64,000 nt of DNA from JASLDZ01 sp965199975 (GTDB lineage Bacteria; Pseudomonadota; Alphaproteobacteria; Caulobacterales; Caulobacteraceae). The DNA lies in assembly GCA_965199975.1 (NCBI GenBank), contig OZ241340.1:806001-870000 (forward strand), written 5' to 3'. Made by a program: the position numbers and the translations under genes. A model generated the notes under the pieces. The model was not told the DNA's origin. It saw nothing but the letters and a program-made list of their open reading frames with translations, and searched no databases. Below, piece after piece: positions 18,470 to 27,205 of this stretch; positions within the stretch are counted from its first letter, which is position 1; each line of letters begins with the position of its first letter.

Positions 18470-19659
18470 CGCCTCATCATGGCCGAGGCGGGCGCGAGTT
18501 GATAGCCGCGGGCGGGAAGGCCCGCCGCCCATTTGACGATGGCGTCCACCGTCACGGGATAGGCGAAGCCGGCGCCCAGCGCGCCGCCGCGGGCCAGCGC
18601 CCCGGCTTCCAGGGCGGTGAGCTGGCGGTCGATCGACTCCGCCGAGAGGTCCTGGTCGATCACCGTGTCGGCCGAGGCGCGGGGCAGGCCGCCGCCCCCG
18701 CGCCGCGCCGCCTGGCCGTCGTCGACGAAACCCAGGCCGCGGGCGCGCAGCACGCCGGAAAACACCTGCATGGCGGCGTCGGACTGCAGGAAGCGCCCGC
18801 CCAGGTAGTTGGTCAGCGCCATGTAGCCGGTGGCGCGCGAGAGCAGGGTCTCCATGCGCCGGGTGAGCTCGCCGGGGGCGGCCTTGGCCATCAGCGTCAT
18901 GGGGCCGGGGTCGTTGTTGGGGTAGTCGACCGGCTCCATGGGGGCCTCGAGCACGGCCTCGTGGCCGGCGGCGCGGGCCTGGTCGATCCAGCCCTGCAGG
19001 CCGTCGGCGTAGGGCACGAAGGAGAGCGTCACCTCCGGCGGCAGGCGGGTGATGGCCGCGCGGGTGGCCACCGCGTTGAGGCCCAGGCCGCCCACCACCA
19101 GGGCGATGCGCGGCTTGCCGTTGGGGGTGAAGGGGCGGCTGTAGGCCTGGAAGGGCGTGCGCCCGTCCTTGGCGATGATGGGCAGGAGGCCGCCGGGGCC
19201 GGGGGCGGTGAGGCCCGCGATCGGCGCGGGCGCCAGGGGCGGGCCGAGCGGGCGCGTGGGCTCCGCGCCCAGGGCCGGCGCGGCGGCGTCGGCGATGCGG
19301 CCGCCGTCGGGCAGGGTGATGGTCGCCTCGGCGCCGACGCCCGGAGCCGCCTGGGCGGCGAGGGGGTCCAGGGCCGGATCCCCGGGCTCCGTGATGGCTC
19401 CACGCAGCGCGGCGTCGCTCAGCCGGCCCGCCTCGTGCAGCCGGCCGCGCACGCGGGGCGCGCCGGCATGGGGGTCGCCCAGCGCGGCGACGAGGAGGGC
19501 GGCCGCGACGATGACCGTCCCGGCGCACGCGCCCGCCGCCAGCAGGGGCTGCGCCCTGAGGCGCGCCACCAGCGCGGGCGCGGGTCGGTCGACCTCGCGC
19601 GCCCTGGCCGCTGGCGCGGCGGCGCGGAAGGCGGTGGCGGTGGCGGGTCGGGCGAACAT
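18466..19659 (-). CDS. Divergent polysaccharide deacetylase family protein (YibQ-like)
   Basis: A 397-residue protein with one N-terminal membrane helix (about residues 38-60), a Pro/Ala-rich linker (about 65-175) and a C-terminal domain starting PRIALVVGGLGLNAVATRAA. This matches the divergent polysaccharide deacetylase (DUF610/YibQ) family, whose domain usually opens with IAIVIDDLG; here the acidic pair is replaced by GG, so metal-dependent deacetylation is unlikely. It follows ctpA and overlaps rppH. Probably periplasmic and envelope-linked; precise role unknown. Confidence 0.85.
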   Translation of the reverse strand: MFARPATATAFRAAAPAARAREVDRPAPALVARLRAQPLLAAGACAGTVIVAAALLVAALGDPHAGAPRVRGRLHEAGRLSDAALRGAITEPGDPALDPLAAQAAPGVGAEATITLPDGGRIADAAAPALGAEPTRPLGPPLAPAPIAGLTAPGPGGLLPIIAKDGRTPFQAYSRPFTPNGKPRIALVVGGLGLNAVATRAAITRLPPEVTLSFVPYADGLQGWIDQARAAGHEAVLEAPMEPVDYPNNDPGPMTLMAKAAPGELTRRMETLLSRATGYMALTNYLGGRFLQSDAAMQVFSGVLRARGLGFVDDGQAARRGGGGLPRASADTVIDQDLSAESIDRQLTALEAGALARGGALGAGFAYPVTVDAIVKWAAGLPARGYQLAPASAMMRR

Positions 19660-19748
19660 GACGCTGCGGCGGTCTCGCGAGTACGCGGAGGAGCAGCGCA
19701 GGTGTGAAGGAAGACGGTTAAGGCGGAGTGATCGCCCGCCGCTTCCGC

Positions 19749-21374
19749 CTAGTGGGTGAGCGGGGGCGCGCCCTGGCTGGGCGCCACCTGGCCGGGCGGG
19801 GTGACCTTGGAGCCAGGCGTCCCGGGCATCGGCTTGGCGCCCACGCTAGGCGCCGCCGCCGCGCCACCGGCCTTCATCAGTCCCCCGCGCGCCTGCAGAG
19901 ACCCCGGCTTCGCAGCCGTCGTGTCCACCATGGCGAACTGAGACTTGGGCGGCTCGTAGATCGCCGAGGGCCGCGCCGCGTTCGCCGCCTGCACCGAGCC
20001 GTAGTTCAAGACGTCGATGGCGCGCTGCAGCTGGTAGTCCTTGGCGGGGTCGTCCTTCTCGCCGGGAACGACCACGCTGTCGGGGCCGGTCAGCCGGGGC
20101 TTCTTGTCGTCGCCCGCGACCTTGTCGAGGCTGTGGTCCAGCGTCGCCTGGGGCACCTCGATGTCGGTGGAGATCTTGCGCACTCGGCCCTCCTGCGCGT
20201 CGAGCGCATTGCCGTAGCTGGCCTCGCTGAGGTCGAACTTGGCCTCGTCGGTGACCAGCTGCGCCTCCTCGCGGTTGCGCGCGACCACCAGGTCCGGCGT
20301 GATGCCCGTCTTCTGGATCGAGACGCCGGACGGCGTGTAGTAGCGCGCCGTAGTCAGCTTCAGCGCCCCGTCGGCGCCGCCGCGCAGCGGGATCACCGTC
20401 TGCACCGAGCCCTTGCCGAAGCTGGTCAGCCCCACGATGGTGGCGCGGTTGCGGTCCTTCAGCGCCCCCGAGACGATCTCGGCGGCCGAGGCCGAGCCGT
20501 AGTTGATCAGCGCCACCACCGGCACGCCCTTGAGCATGTCGCCGTTGGGCCGCGCGTTGTAGCGCTGGATGTCGCGCGGATCGCGCCCGCGCTGGCTGAC
20601 GATCTCGCCGCCGTCGAGGAAGTCGTTGGCCACGTCCACCGCCGTGTCGACCAGGCCGCCCGGGTTGTTGCGCAGGTCGAGCACCAGCCCCTTCATGTGG
20701 GGCAGCTTGGCGCGCAGGTCGCGGATGGCGGCGGCGGTCTCGTCGCCGGTCTTCTCGTCGAACTGCGACACGCGCAGGTAGCCGATGTTCCCCTCCACGT
20801 GATGGGAGACGGTGTGGATGTCGATCACCTCGCGCTTCAGCGTCAGGGTGAAGGGCTCCTTCCTATCGCGCACCAGCGTCAGGGTGACGGGCTCGCCGAT
20901 CGCGCCGCGCATGGATTTCACCGCGTCGTTCAGAGGCTGGCCCAGGATCGACTTGCCGTTGATCGAGGTGATGTAGTCGCCGGCGCGGATGCCGGCCTTG
21001 GCGGCGGGGGTGTCGTCGATGGGCGAGACGATCTTGATGGCGTTCTCGTCGGCCTGCACCACCAGGCCCAGCCCGCCGTAGTCGCCGCGCGTCTCCTCAC
21101 GCATGGAGGTGAACTCGGTCGGGTCGAGGTAGCCCGAGTGCGGGTCGAGCGAGGTCAGCATGCCGTCGATGGCGGCCTGGATCAGCTTCTTGTCGCTGGT
21201 GGGCGCCACGTACTGCTTCTTCACCGTGGTGAGCACGTCGCCGAACAGCTCAAGCATCTTGTAGGTGTCGGCGTTGGAGGTGGCGGCGCTGGCGCTCGCC
21301 CCCTGCTGGGCGCAGGCCATGGCGGCCGCGCCGAGCGCGAAGGTGGAGACGCCGACGAGGATCAGCTTGCGCAT
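19749..21374 (-). CDS. ctpA: S41 family C-terminal processing protease
   Basis: A 541-residue periplasmic serine protease. A signal peptide with a Cys at its end (MACAQQ) suggests a lipoprotein or simple signal; then a PDZ domain (about 95-170) and the S41 catalytic domain. The serine region is GSASAAEI (293-300) and the general-base Lys is Lys321 in FGKGSVQ; the substrate-binding RNNPGGL motif is present. The C-terminal tail is low-complexity Ala/Pro. ATG at 21374 is chosen over an upstream one because the signal peptide starts there. It is downstream of the EnvC-like gene, as is common in Caulobacterales. Confidence 0.94.
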   Translation of the reverse strand: MRKLILVGVSTFALGAAAMACAQQGASASAATSNADTYKMLELFGDVLTTVKKQYVAPTSDKKLIQAAIDGMLTSLDPHSGYLDPTEFTSMREETRGDYGGLGLVVQADENAIKIVSPIDDTPAAKAGIRAGDYITSINGKSILGQPLNDAVKSMRGAIGEPVTLTLVRDRKEPFTLTLKREVIDIHTVSHHVEGNIGYLRVSQFDEKTGDETAAAIRDLRAKLPHMKGLVLDLRNNPGGLVDTAVDVANDFLDGGEIVSQRGRDPRDIQRYNARPNGDMLKGVPVVALINYGSASAAEIVSGALKDRNRATIVGLTSFGKGSVQTVIPLRGGADGALKLTTARYYTPSGVSIQKTGITPDLVVARNREEAQLVTDEAKFDLSEASYGNALDAQEGRVRKISTDIEVPQATLDHSLDKVAGDDKKPRLTGPDSVVVPGEKDDPAKDYQLQRAIDVLNYGSVQAANAARPSAIYEPPKSQFAMVDTTAAKPGSLQARGGLMKAGGAAAAPSVGAKPMPGTPGSKVTPPGQVAPSQGAPPLTH

Positions 21375-21591
21375 GGACGGGGCTTTCCGGGAACGCACGG
21401 AACAGGGAGCGCGCCGGGCGAGGGCGCACGGCGTCGTGCGCGCTTAACCGTCGCCATGCAACGCCGCCAGCGTGGCCGTGGGCCGCAAAGCGTGTGCTTC
21501 CCGCTCAAGTCGCCGCCGCATCGCCTGGCCGATCTCCTCCGCGGGCCCGCGGCCGGCGTGCGGCCCACTCGCCAGTCCGCTGCGCGGGAGG

Positions 21592-22566
21592 TCACTTCCC
21601 GAGCCGCGGCGTGGGATCGACAGCGCGGGCGGCGTCACGCAGCTGCAGGTAGAGGTCGGCGTCTGGGGTCCCGCGCGCGGGGGTGCGGCCGACGGGAGCT
21701 CCGGCCGCGACTTCTACGCCCTCGCCGACAGTGATGGTCTGCAGGCCCGCCAGCACCACGCGCCAGTCGCCCGCCAGGCGCAGGATCAGCACCAGCCGCG
21801 CCCCCTTGAGCGGGCCGGCGTACTCCACCCGCCCCGCGGCGGGCGCACGCACCACGGCGTCGCCCGGCGGGCGCCACACGAGCCCCTCGGCCTCGCCGCG
21901 ACCCGGCCAGGGCGCGCGCCAGCCGATGGCGGGCGCCCCGTCCACCGGGGCCAGCAGCCGCACGGGCGCTGGCGCGGGCGCGACGGGCGGCTCAGGCGCG
22001 CCCGCCTCGGCGCGGGCGGCGGCCAGGACGGTGCGCGCTTGCGGGGTGAGGAGCGCCGGGTCGAGCGCGGCCGCGCGCGTCGCCACCGCGTCGGCGGCCT
22101 CCTGCCGGTCGGCGACGACGCTCTCGGCGGTGAACAGGGCGGCGTCGGCGAGGGCCGCCTTGCGGCGCACGCCCTGCAGCGCCCGGGCCTGTGTGGCCAG
22201 CACACCGGCGCGGCGCTGCAGTTCCGGGGTGATGGCGCGCATGAGGAGCGCGCCGCGCGCCGCCTCCACCGCCTTCTGCGGCGAGACCAGAAGGGCGGGC
22301 GGCGGTTCGGCGCGCCAGCGCTCCAGGGCGCCGAGGAGGCGGATCAGCTCGCCGCGGTTGCGCCCGATGCGGGCCTGCAACTCGGCCTCCTCCCTGGAGA
22401 GGCCGCGCAGGCGGGCGGCGGCCGAGCTCGCGGCGGTGCGGCTGCGGGCCTCGGCCGCGCGCAGGGTCTGCAGACGCGCGGCGAGCCGGGCGGGGTCGGC
22501 GCGCGGCGGCGCGGCGGCGACCAGGCCGATGGCCAGCGCGAGGACGGGGAGGTGCGCGCGGCGCAT
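21592..22566 (-). CDS. EnvC-like murein hydrolase activator (degenerate M23)
   Basis: A 324-residue protein with a signal peptide (about 1-24), a long Ala/Arg-rich coiled-coil region (about 25-200) and a C-terminal LytM/M23 domain. In the M23 part the zinc ligands are replaced: the usual final HxH is LQL in DADLYLQLRD, and PAAGRVEYAGPLKGARLVLI lacks the other His. This is the EnvC/NlpD pattern, where the domain activates amidases rather than cutting peptidoglycan. It lies between rlmH and ctpA on the same strand. Partner amidase not in the window. Confidence 0.85.
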   Translation of the reverse strand: MRRAHLPVLALAIGLVAAAPPRADPARLAARLQTLRAAEARSRTAASSAAARLRGLSREEAELQARIGRNRGELIRLLGALERWRAEPPPALLVSPQKAVEAARGALLMRAITPELQRRAGVLATQARALQGVRRKAALADAALFTAESVVADRQEAADAVATRAAALDPALLTPQARTVLAAARAEAGAPEPPVAPAPAPVRLLAPVDGAPAIGWRAPWPGRGEAEGLVWRPPGDAVVRAPAAGRVEYAGPLKGARLVLILRLAGDWRVVLAGLQTITVGEGVEVAAGAPVGRTPARGTPDADLYLQLRDAARAVDPTPRLGK

Positions 22567-22673
22567 GGGCCTGCATAGCTCGGGCGGCCGGGCTCGTCTC
22601 GGCGCCAAGGGTCGGGGGACCGATTGTTCAGCGCCCGCGGTGGCGTCGGTGCAGGTGCAGCCTCCGCGCGCCC

Positions 22674-23141
22674 TCAATCGCGATGGTAGGGCGAGCCCGC
22701 CAGCACGGTCACCGCCCGGTACAGCTGCTCGGCCAGCATGGCGCGCACCAGCGCGTGCGGCCACGTCTGCGGCCCGAAGGCCAGGCGCTCGCGCGCGGCG
22801 TCGCGCAAGCCCGGGTCGAGCCCATCGGCGCCGCCGATCAGGAAGGCGATGCGCCGTTCGCCCGCGTCGCGCCACTCGGCGAGCCGGGCGGCGAAGTCGC
22901 GCGAGGCGTAGGCGCGGCCGCGCTCGTCACAGGCCACCACCAGCGTGGCGTCGGCGATGGCCGCGCGCAGCGCTTGGGCCTCGGCGGGCTTGCCGGGCTT
23001 GCGCGCCTCCACCTCGGCGATGTCGAACGGGCCCAGTCCCAGCGAGCGACCCGATGCGGTTGCGCGTTCGCACCAGTTGCGCGCGAGCAACGCCTCGGGC
23101 GCGCGGCCCAGCCGGCCTGCGGTGGCGAGCGTCACCCGCAC
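22674..23141 (-). CDS. rlmH: 23S rRNA pseudouridine-1915 N3-methyltransferase
   Basis: A 155-residue SPOUT methyltransferase that modifies Psi1915 in helix 69 of assembled 70S ribosomes. The C-terminal knot signature is intact: FLIGGADGLDP, then LAFGPQTWPHALVRAMLAEQ and the terminal GSPYHRD. The start is GTG at 23141 (MRVTLATAGRLGRAPE). It follows rsfS by 17 bp, the standard rsfS-rlmH pairing. Confidence 0.97.
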   Translation of the reverse strand: MRVTLATAGRLGRAPEALLARNWCERATASGRSLGLGPFDIAEVEARKPGKPAEAQALRAAIADATLVVACDERGRAYASRDFAARLAEWRDAGERRIAFLIGGADGLDPGLRDAARERLAFGPQTWPHALVRAMLAEQLYRAVTVLAGSPYHRD

Positions 23142-23158
23142 GGGCGCACTTCGGGCGG

Positions 23159-23668
23159 TCAGCCGTTGAAGGCGGCGGGCCGGGACATGGTATGGGGACT
23201 GTCCACCGACCAGATCTTCTCGATCTGGTAGAAGGCGCGCACCTCGGGGCGGAACAGGTGGACGATCACGTCGCCCCCGTCGATCAGCACCCAGTCGGCG
23301 TTGGGCAGGCCCTCGACAGGGCGCGCGCCCAGCCCAGCGTCCTTGAAGGCGCGTAGCAGATGGTCGGCCATCGCGGCCACGTGGCGCTGCGAGCGGCCCG
23401 AGGCGACGACAACGTAGTCCGCCAGCGGGCTGCGGCCCTGCATGTCTATGCTGACGACGTCCTCGGCCTTGTCGTCATCCAGCTTGGCCAGCACCAACGC
23501 CTGCAGCTCAGCCGCCGCAACGTCCCCCTCGCCCGGCTCGGTGGCCACGATGGCGGGCTCTTCGTAGTCGTCGCGCAGCGCGTCCGATGCATCCAGGTCG
23601 TCTTCGAGGCGCGGGTCGAGGTCGGTCAGGGTCTGCGGCTCCGGTCTAGTCGGAAGAGACCATATCAC
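23159..23668 (-). CDS. rsfS: Ribosome silencing factor
   Basis: RsfS/Iojap family protein that binds uL14 and blocks subunit joining in starvation. The core (VLAKLDDDKAEDVVSIDM, DYVVVASGRSQRHVAAMADH, DWVLIDGGDVIVHLFRPEVR, FYQIEKIW) is complete. The N-terminus is uncertain: about 40 acidic residues precede the core, with coding-like codon use from about 23630 on. GTG at 23668 is taken as the start; GTG at 23548 would give the usual short protein, and a start at 23722 is unlikely because it lies beyond a strong hairpin. nadD, the frequent upstream neighbour, is absent. Confidence 0.88.
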   Translation of the reverse strand: MIWSLPTRPEPQTLTDLDPRLEDDLDASDALRDDYEEPAIVATEPGEGDVAAAELQALVLAKLDDDKAEDVVSIDMQGRSPLADYVVVASGRSQRHVAAMADHLLRAFKDAGLGARPVEGLPNADWVLIDGGDVIVHLFRPEVRAFYQIEKIWSVDSPHTMSRPAAFNG

Positions 23669-23687
23669 GAACGCGCCGGGGCGGCCA

Positions 23688-23719
23688 CGGTCCGCGCCGG
23701 CCGAAGCCGGCGCGGACCG
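23688..23719 (-). terminator. 14-bp perfect hairpin with UUCG loop after the PsiF-like gene
   Basis: Arms 23688-23701 and 23706-23719 are perfect complements of 14 bp. Read on the minus strand the loop is C(UUCG)G, the extra-stable tetraloop. It begins 6 nt after the stop of the minus-strand gene at 23726. There is no T-run after it, so it may be a stabilising 3' end or a weak terminator rather than a classical one. Confidence 0.6.
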
Positions 23720-23725
23720 CAAGGC

Positions 23726-24055
23726 TCACGTCTTCGCGGCGGTCTTGCAGGCGCTCATCATCTTCTTGCGGGCCTTGCCGTGCAGGGTCTGCGCGTCGGC
23801 CTGCTTGGAGCACTCCATCGAGGCGGCGGTGCGGGTCACCGGGCCGCCTTTGACCGCGGTCTTGGAGGTGGTCATCGTCGACGGCGCCGTCTTCGTCGGC
23901 GTGGTCATGGCGGTGTGGGTCGCGGGCTTCATCGACGTGCTCATGGCCGCGGCGGGCTTGGCGCCCGGCTTGGCGGTCGTGGTCATGGCGCCCTGGGCCG
24001 AGGCGGCGCCGGCGGCGAGCGTCACGGCGGCGAAGGCGATGGCGAAGGTCTTCAT
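23726..24055 (-). CDS. PsiF-repeat-like small exported protein
   Basis: A 109-residue protein with a clear signal peptide (MKTFAIAFAAVTLAAGAASA), a low-complexity Thr/Met/Ala/Lys-rich middle (about 21-75), and a C-terminal segment ECSKQADAQTLHGKARKKMM then SACK, which matches the PsiF repeat pattern (C..QA....L.G..R..FM..C). Family function is unknown; the Escherichia coli namesake is phosphate-starvation induced. ATG at 24055 starts the signal peptide. It stands alone, followed by a strong hairpin. Confidence 0.8.
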   Translation of the reverse strand: MKTFAIAFAAVTLAAGAASAQGAMTTTAKPGAKPAAAMSTSMKPATHTAMTTPTKTAPSTMTTSKTAVKGGPVTRTAASMECSKQADAQTLHGKARKKMMSACKTAAKT

Positions 24056-24140
24056 GGCGGAGGTCCTCGTGGCGGACGCTCGGAGCGGCGTCCCGTGAAC
24101 GTGGGTGCGCCCGCAGTCCCGCAGGGCCATGGGCCGCCGC

Positions 24141-25643
24141 TCACCTTCCTGTGAGGGCCAGGAGCGCCACGGCCAGCGCGGCCGCGGCTACGCCCACCGC
24201 CGCCCAGGCGAAGCCTTCCCGCGGGCGCTGCACGACGAGCGCCGCCGGCTCGGGCGCCTCCAGCCGGCGCTCCAGCGCCTCCAGCACGCGCAGGCCGCGC
24301 TGGGCCAGGTCGCGGGCGCGGGCGGCGGGGCCGAGCTCGCGGGCGATCCAGCGCGAGACGACGGGGCGCGCGGATTCCCAGATGTCGCTGTCGGCGTCGA
24401 TGCGGCGCGCCACGCCCTCGACGGTGGTCATCGTCTTTTGCAGCAGCACAAGCTCGGGGCGCAGGTGCATGTCGAACAGGCCGGTGATCTCGAAGAGCTG
24501 GCCAAGGAGGCGGCCCATGGAGACCTCCCGCGCCGGACGGCCGAAGATCGGCTCGCCCACCGCCCGTAACGCCTGGGCGAAGTCGTCCACGTTCTGGGTG
24601 CGCGGCACGTAGCCGGCCTCGAAGTGCACCTCGGCCACGCGGCGGTAGTCGCGGCGCAGGAAGCCCCACAGGATCTCGGCCAGGAAGCGGCGCTGGTCGC
24701 GGTCCAGCCGGCCGACGATGCCGAAATCCACCGCGTGCAGCTGGGCGGGGGCCTCCACGAACAGGTTCCCCTCGTGCAGATCGGCGTGGAACACGCCGTG
24801 GTCCAGCGCCTGGGTGAGGAAGCCGCGGATCACCGCCGCCGCCAGCGCCGGGCGGTCCAGCGCCGGGTCGGCCAGCACGGCGGGGTCGGAGAGGGGGCGC
24901 CCGCGCACCCACTCCAGCGTCAGCACGCGCTTGCCCACGCCCGTCCACACGACGGCCGGGGCGGTCATGTAGCCATCGGTCGCCATCACCTCGCCGAGTT
25001 CGGAGGCGCCGGCCGCCTCCAGCCGCAGGTCGAGCTCCAACTGCAGCGAGCGGGCGACGGCCGCGGTGAAGGCCAGAGGCTCCAGCCGGCGGGCGGGGGG
25101 CACGAAGCGGTCGGCCAGCCGCGCGCCCAGCCGCATGGCGGCGGTGTCGCGTGCGACCTGGCGCTCCACCCCGGGGCGCAGCACCTTCACCGCCACGCGC
25201 CGCCCGTCGTTGAGCTCGGCCTCGTGGGCCTGGGCGACGCTGGCGGCCGCCACCGCAGGGCCGAACCGGTTGTAGAGGGCCGACAGCGGCCGGCCCAGCG
25301 AGCCGACCACGATCGCCTCCGCCTCGGCCTGCGGGAAGGGCGGCAGCCGGTCCTTGAGGCGGGCGAGGTCGTCGGCGAACTGTTCGCCGAACACGTCGGC
25401 GCGGGTGGAGAGCAGTTGGCCCAGCTTGATCGCGACGGGGCCGAGCTCCTCGAAGGCGCGGCCCAGCCGCTCGCCGGGGCGGCCTGGTGCGGCCGCGCCG
25501 CCGGTGACGAGGCGCAGCAGCGAGGCCGCGGCGCGGGCCGGGGCGGGTGCGAGGCCGGCGTACTCCCGCGGCAACAGCGCGTCGTGGCGCGAGAGCGTCC
25601 ACCCGGCCGCGACCATCCGCATCACCGCGCCCACGCTGCTCAT
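24141..25643 (-). CDS. ubiB: UbiB, atypical kinase-like protein for ubiquinone biosynthesis
   Basis: A 500-residue member of the ABC1/ADCK/UbiB family. The family-specific KxGQ motif is present (AIKLGQLLSTRADV), with the Ala-rich loop AAASVAQAHEAEL, VAVKVLRPG with the invariant Lys, HADLHEGNLFV and the metal-binding VDFG. Two hydrophobic segments at the C-terminus (about 475-497) anchor it in the membrane. UbiB supports coenzyme Q synthesis, probably by ATPase-linked extraction of precursors. It starts 7 bp after ubiE, a conserved pairing. Confidence 0.96.
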   Translation of the reverse strand: MSSVGAVMRMVAAGWTLSRHDALLPREYAGLAPAPARAAASLLRLVTGGAAAPGRPGERLGRAFEELGPVAIKLGQLLSTRADVFGEQFADDLARLKDRLPPFPQAEAEAIVVGSLGRPLSALYNRFGPAVAAASVAQAHEAELNDGRRVAVKVLRPGVERQVARDTAAMRLGARLADRFVPPARRLEPLAFTAAVARSLQLELDLRLEAAGASELGEVMATDGYMTAPAVVWTGVGKRVLTLEWVRGRPLSDPAVLADPALDRPALAAAVIRGFLTQALDHGVFHADLHEGNLFVEAPAQLHAVDFGIVGRLDRDQRRFLAEILWGFLRRDYRRVAEVHFEAGYVPRTQNVDDFAQALRAVGEPIFGRPAREVSMGRLLGQLFEITGLFDMHLRPELVLLQKTMTTVEGVARRIDADSDIWESARPVVSRWIARELGPAARARDLAQRGLRVLEALERRLEAPEPAALVVQRPREGFAWAAVGVAAAALAVALLALTGR

Positions 25644-25650
25644 GGCGCGC

Positions 25651-26409
25651 TCAGATCGCCCAGCCGTGGTGCAGCGCCGCCACGCCGCCGGTGAAGTCGG
25701 TCCAGCCCGCGCGGGCGAAGCCGGCCTCGCCGATCATGCGCGCGAAGGTGGCCTGGTCCGGGAAGCGGCGGATCGACTCCACCAGGTACTGGTAGCTGGC
25801 GCGATCCTTGGCCACCGCCTGGCCGATCGCCGGGATCACGCTGAACGAATAGGCGTCGTACGCCTTGCGCAGGGCGGCGGCGGGCGGGCGCGAGAACTCC
25901 AGGCAGTAGAAGCGGCCGCCGGGCTTGAGCACGCGGCGCGCCTCGGCCAGCGCCGCCTCGATGCGGGTGACGTTCCTGATGCCGAAGGCGATGACGTAGG
26001 CGTGGGCGGAGGCGTCGGGTAGGGGCAGGCGCTGGGCGTCGCCCACGGCCCACTCGATCTCGGGCGCCAGCCCGCGCTCGCGGCCGGCGGCGATCATCTC
26101 GGCGTTGTAGTCGACGACCAGCACGCGGGCGTCTCCGCCGCCGCGGCGCGCCTTCGCCTTGCGCGTCTGCGCCACCAGCCGCCGCGCGACGTCGCCTGTG
26201 CCGCCGGCGCAGTCGACGATGGTCTCGCCGGGCTGCGGGTTGAGGCGAGCCACCGCCATGTCCTTCCAGATGCGATGCACGCCGGCCGACATCAGGTCGT
26301 TCATCAGGTCGTAGCGGCCGGCCACCCGGTCGAAGACGCCGCGCACCAGCGACGGCTTCTCGCCGGCGTCCACGTCGCGGTAGCCGAAGGTGGCGCGGGT
26401 CTCGCTCAT
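25651..26409 (-). CDS. ubiE: Ubiquinone/menaquinone biosynthesis C-methyltransferase
   Basis: A 252-residue SAM-dependent methyltransferase. The N-terminal VRGVFDRVAGRYDLMNDLMS is the UbiE signature, followed by the SAM site ETIVDCAGGTGDVARR and the second signature FGIRNVTRIEAALAEARRVL then KPGG. It adds the C2 (benzoquinol) methyl in ubiquinone synthesis. ATG at 26409. First gene of a ubiE-ubiB operon. Confidence 0.97.
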   Translation of the reverse strand: MSETRATFGYRDVDAGEKPSLVRGVFDRVAGRYDLMNDLMSAGVHRIWKDMAVARLNPQPGETIVDCAGGTGDVARRLVAQTRKAKARRGGGDARVLVVDYNAEMIAAGRERGLAPEIEWAVGDAQRLPLPDASAHAYVIAFGIRNVTRIEAALAEARRVLKPGGRFYCLEFSRPPAAALRKAYDAYSFSVIPAIGQAVAKDRASYQYLVESIRRFPDQATFARMIGEAGFARAGWTDFTGGVAALHHGWAI

Positions 26410-26575
26410 GGGAGGCGTTCGTAGAGGAGAACGCGGGCGGGCTCCACGGGGGAGGCACCCGCGCCGCGCGCGCCCTACATGGCGGCTGCGGCGTTACGTG
26501 GCGGGAAACCCCTCCCGCGCGATGATAAACGCCGCGCGTTCGTGCGCCGGAAAGAGCGCTGGAGACGGTTCGACC

Positions 26576-27205
26576 TTGGCCAACGACACCTGGAATCACG
26601 CCGCCGCCCGGGTGCTGGTGCGCCCGCTGGTGGGCACCGGCGTCAAGCCCGACCATATCACAACCGTGCGGGTGATCACCGGCGCGGCCTCGCTGGCGCT
26701 GCTGGCGTGGGCCACGCCCGCGGCCATCGTGTGGGCGGGCGTGCTGTGGATCGTTTCCGGCTTCCTCGACCGGGCGGACGGCGAGCTGGCGCGCATCGGG
26801 AACATGCAGAGCCGCTCGGGGCATCTGTACGACTACTACAGCGACGTGGCGCTCAACTCGCTGTTCTTCCTGGCCGCGGGGGTGGCCGTGCGCCACTCGT
26901 GGCTGGGGCCGTGGGCCGTGCCGCTGGGGCTGGTCGGGTGCCTGGCCATGCTGGCCTGCTGCTGGTGGTCGGAGGTCTACGAAGACGCCGCCGGCCCCGG
27001 CGTGCGCACCTGGGAAGGCGCCTGGGGCTTCCAGCCGGACGACGCGCTGTATCTGCTCGCGCCGATCATGTGGCTGGGGTGGCTGGCGCCGGTGGTGGCC
27101 GCGACCTCCGTCTGCTGCAGCGCGATGGCGCTGGTGATCCTGGCGCGGCTGATCGGCCTCAAGCGGCGGCTGGCCCAGGAGGCTCAGGCCTCGCCCGCGG
27201 CCTGA
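26576..27205 (+). CDS. CDP-alcohol phosphotransferase family membrane protein
   Basis: A 209-residue integral membrane enzyme with about five helices. The complete active-site motif DGxxAR-x8-GxxxDxxxD is present (DGELAR ... SGHLYDYYSDV). The family transfers a phospho-alcohol group from a CDP-alcohol to a lipid or alcohol acceptor. The start is a TTG at 26576, with GGAG about 11 nt upstream. It converges with the flippase-like gene, overlapping it by 47 bp. Because aminoethylphosphonate genes follow, CDP-2-aminoethylphosphonate is a plausible donor; this is inference. A phosphatidylglycerol-phosphate synthase-type or inositol-type role is the alternative. Confidence 0.87.
   Translation: MANDTWNHAAARVLVRPLVGTGVKPDHITTVRVITGAASLALLAWATPAAIVWAGVLWIVSGFLDRADGELARIGNMQSRSGHLYDYYSDVALNSLFFLAAGVAVRHSWLGPWAVPLGLVGCLAMLACCWWSEVYEDAAGPGVRTWEGAWGFQPDDALYLLAPIMWLGWLAPVVAATSVCCSAMALVILARLIGLKRRLAQEAQASPAA

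Noticed and set aside
18466..19659. Active polysaccharide deacetylase
   Set aside because: The usual acidic metal-binding pair at the start of the domain is replaced by Gly-Gly, so only the fold is supported.
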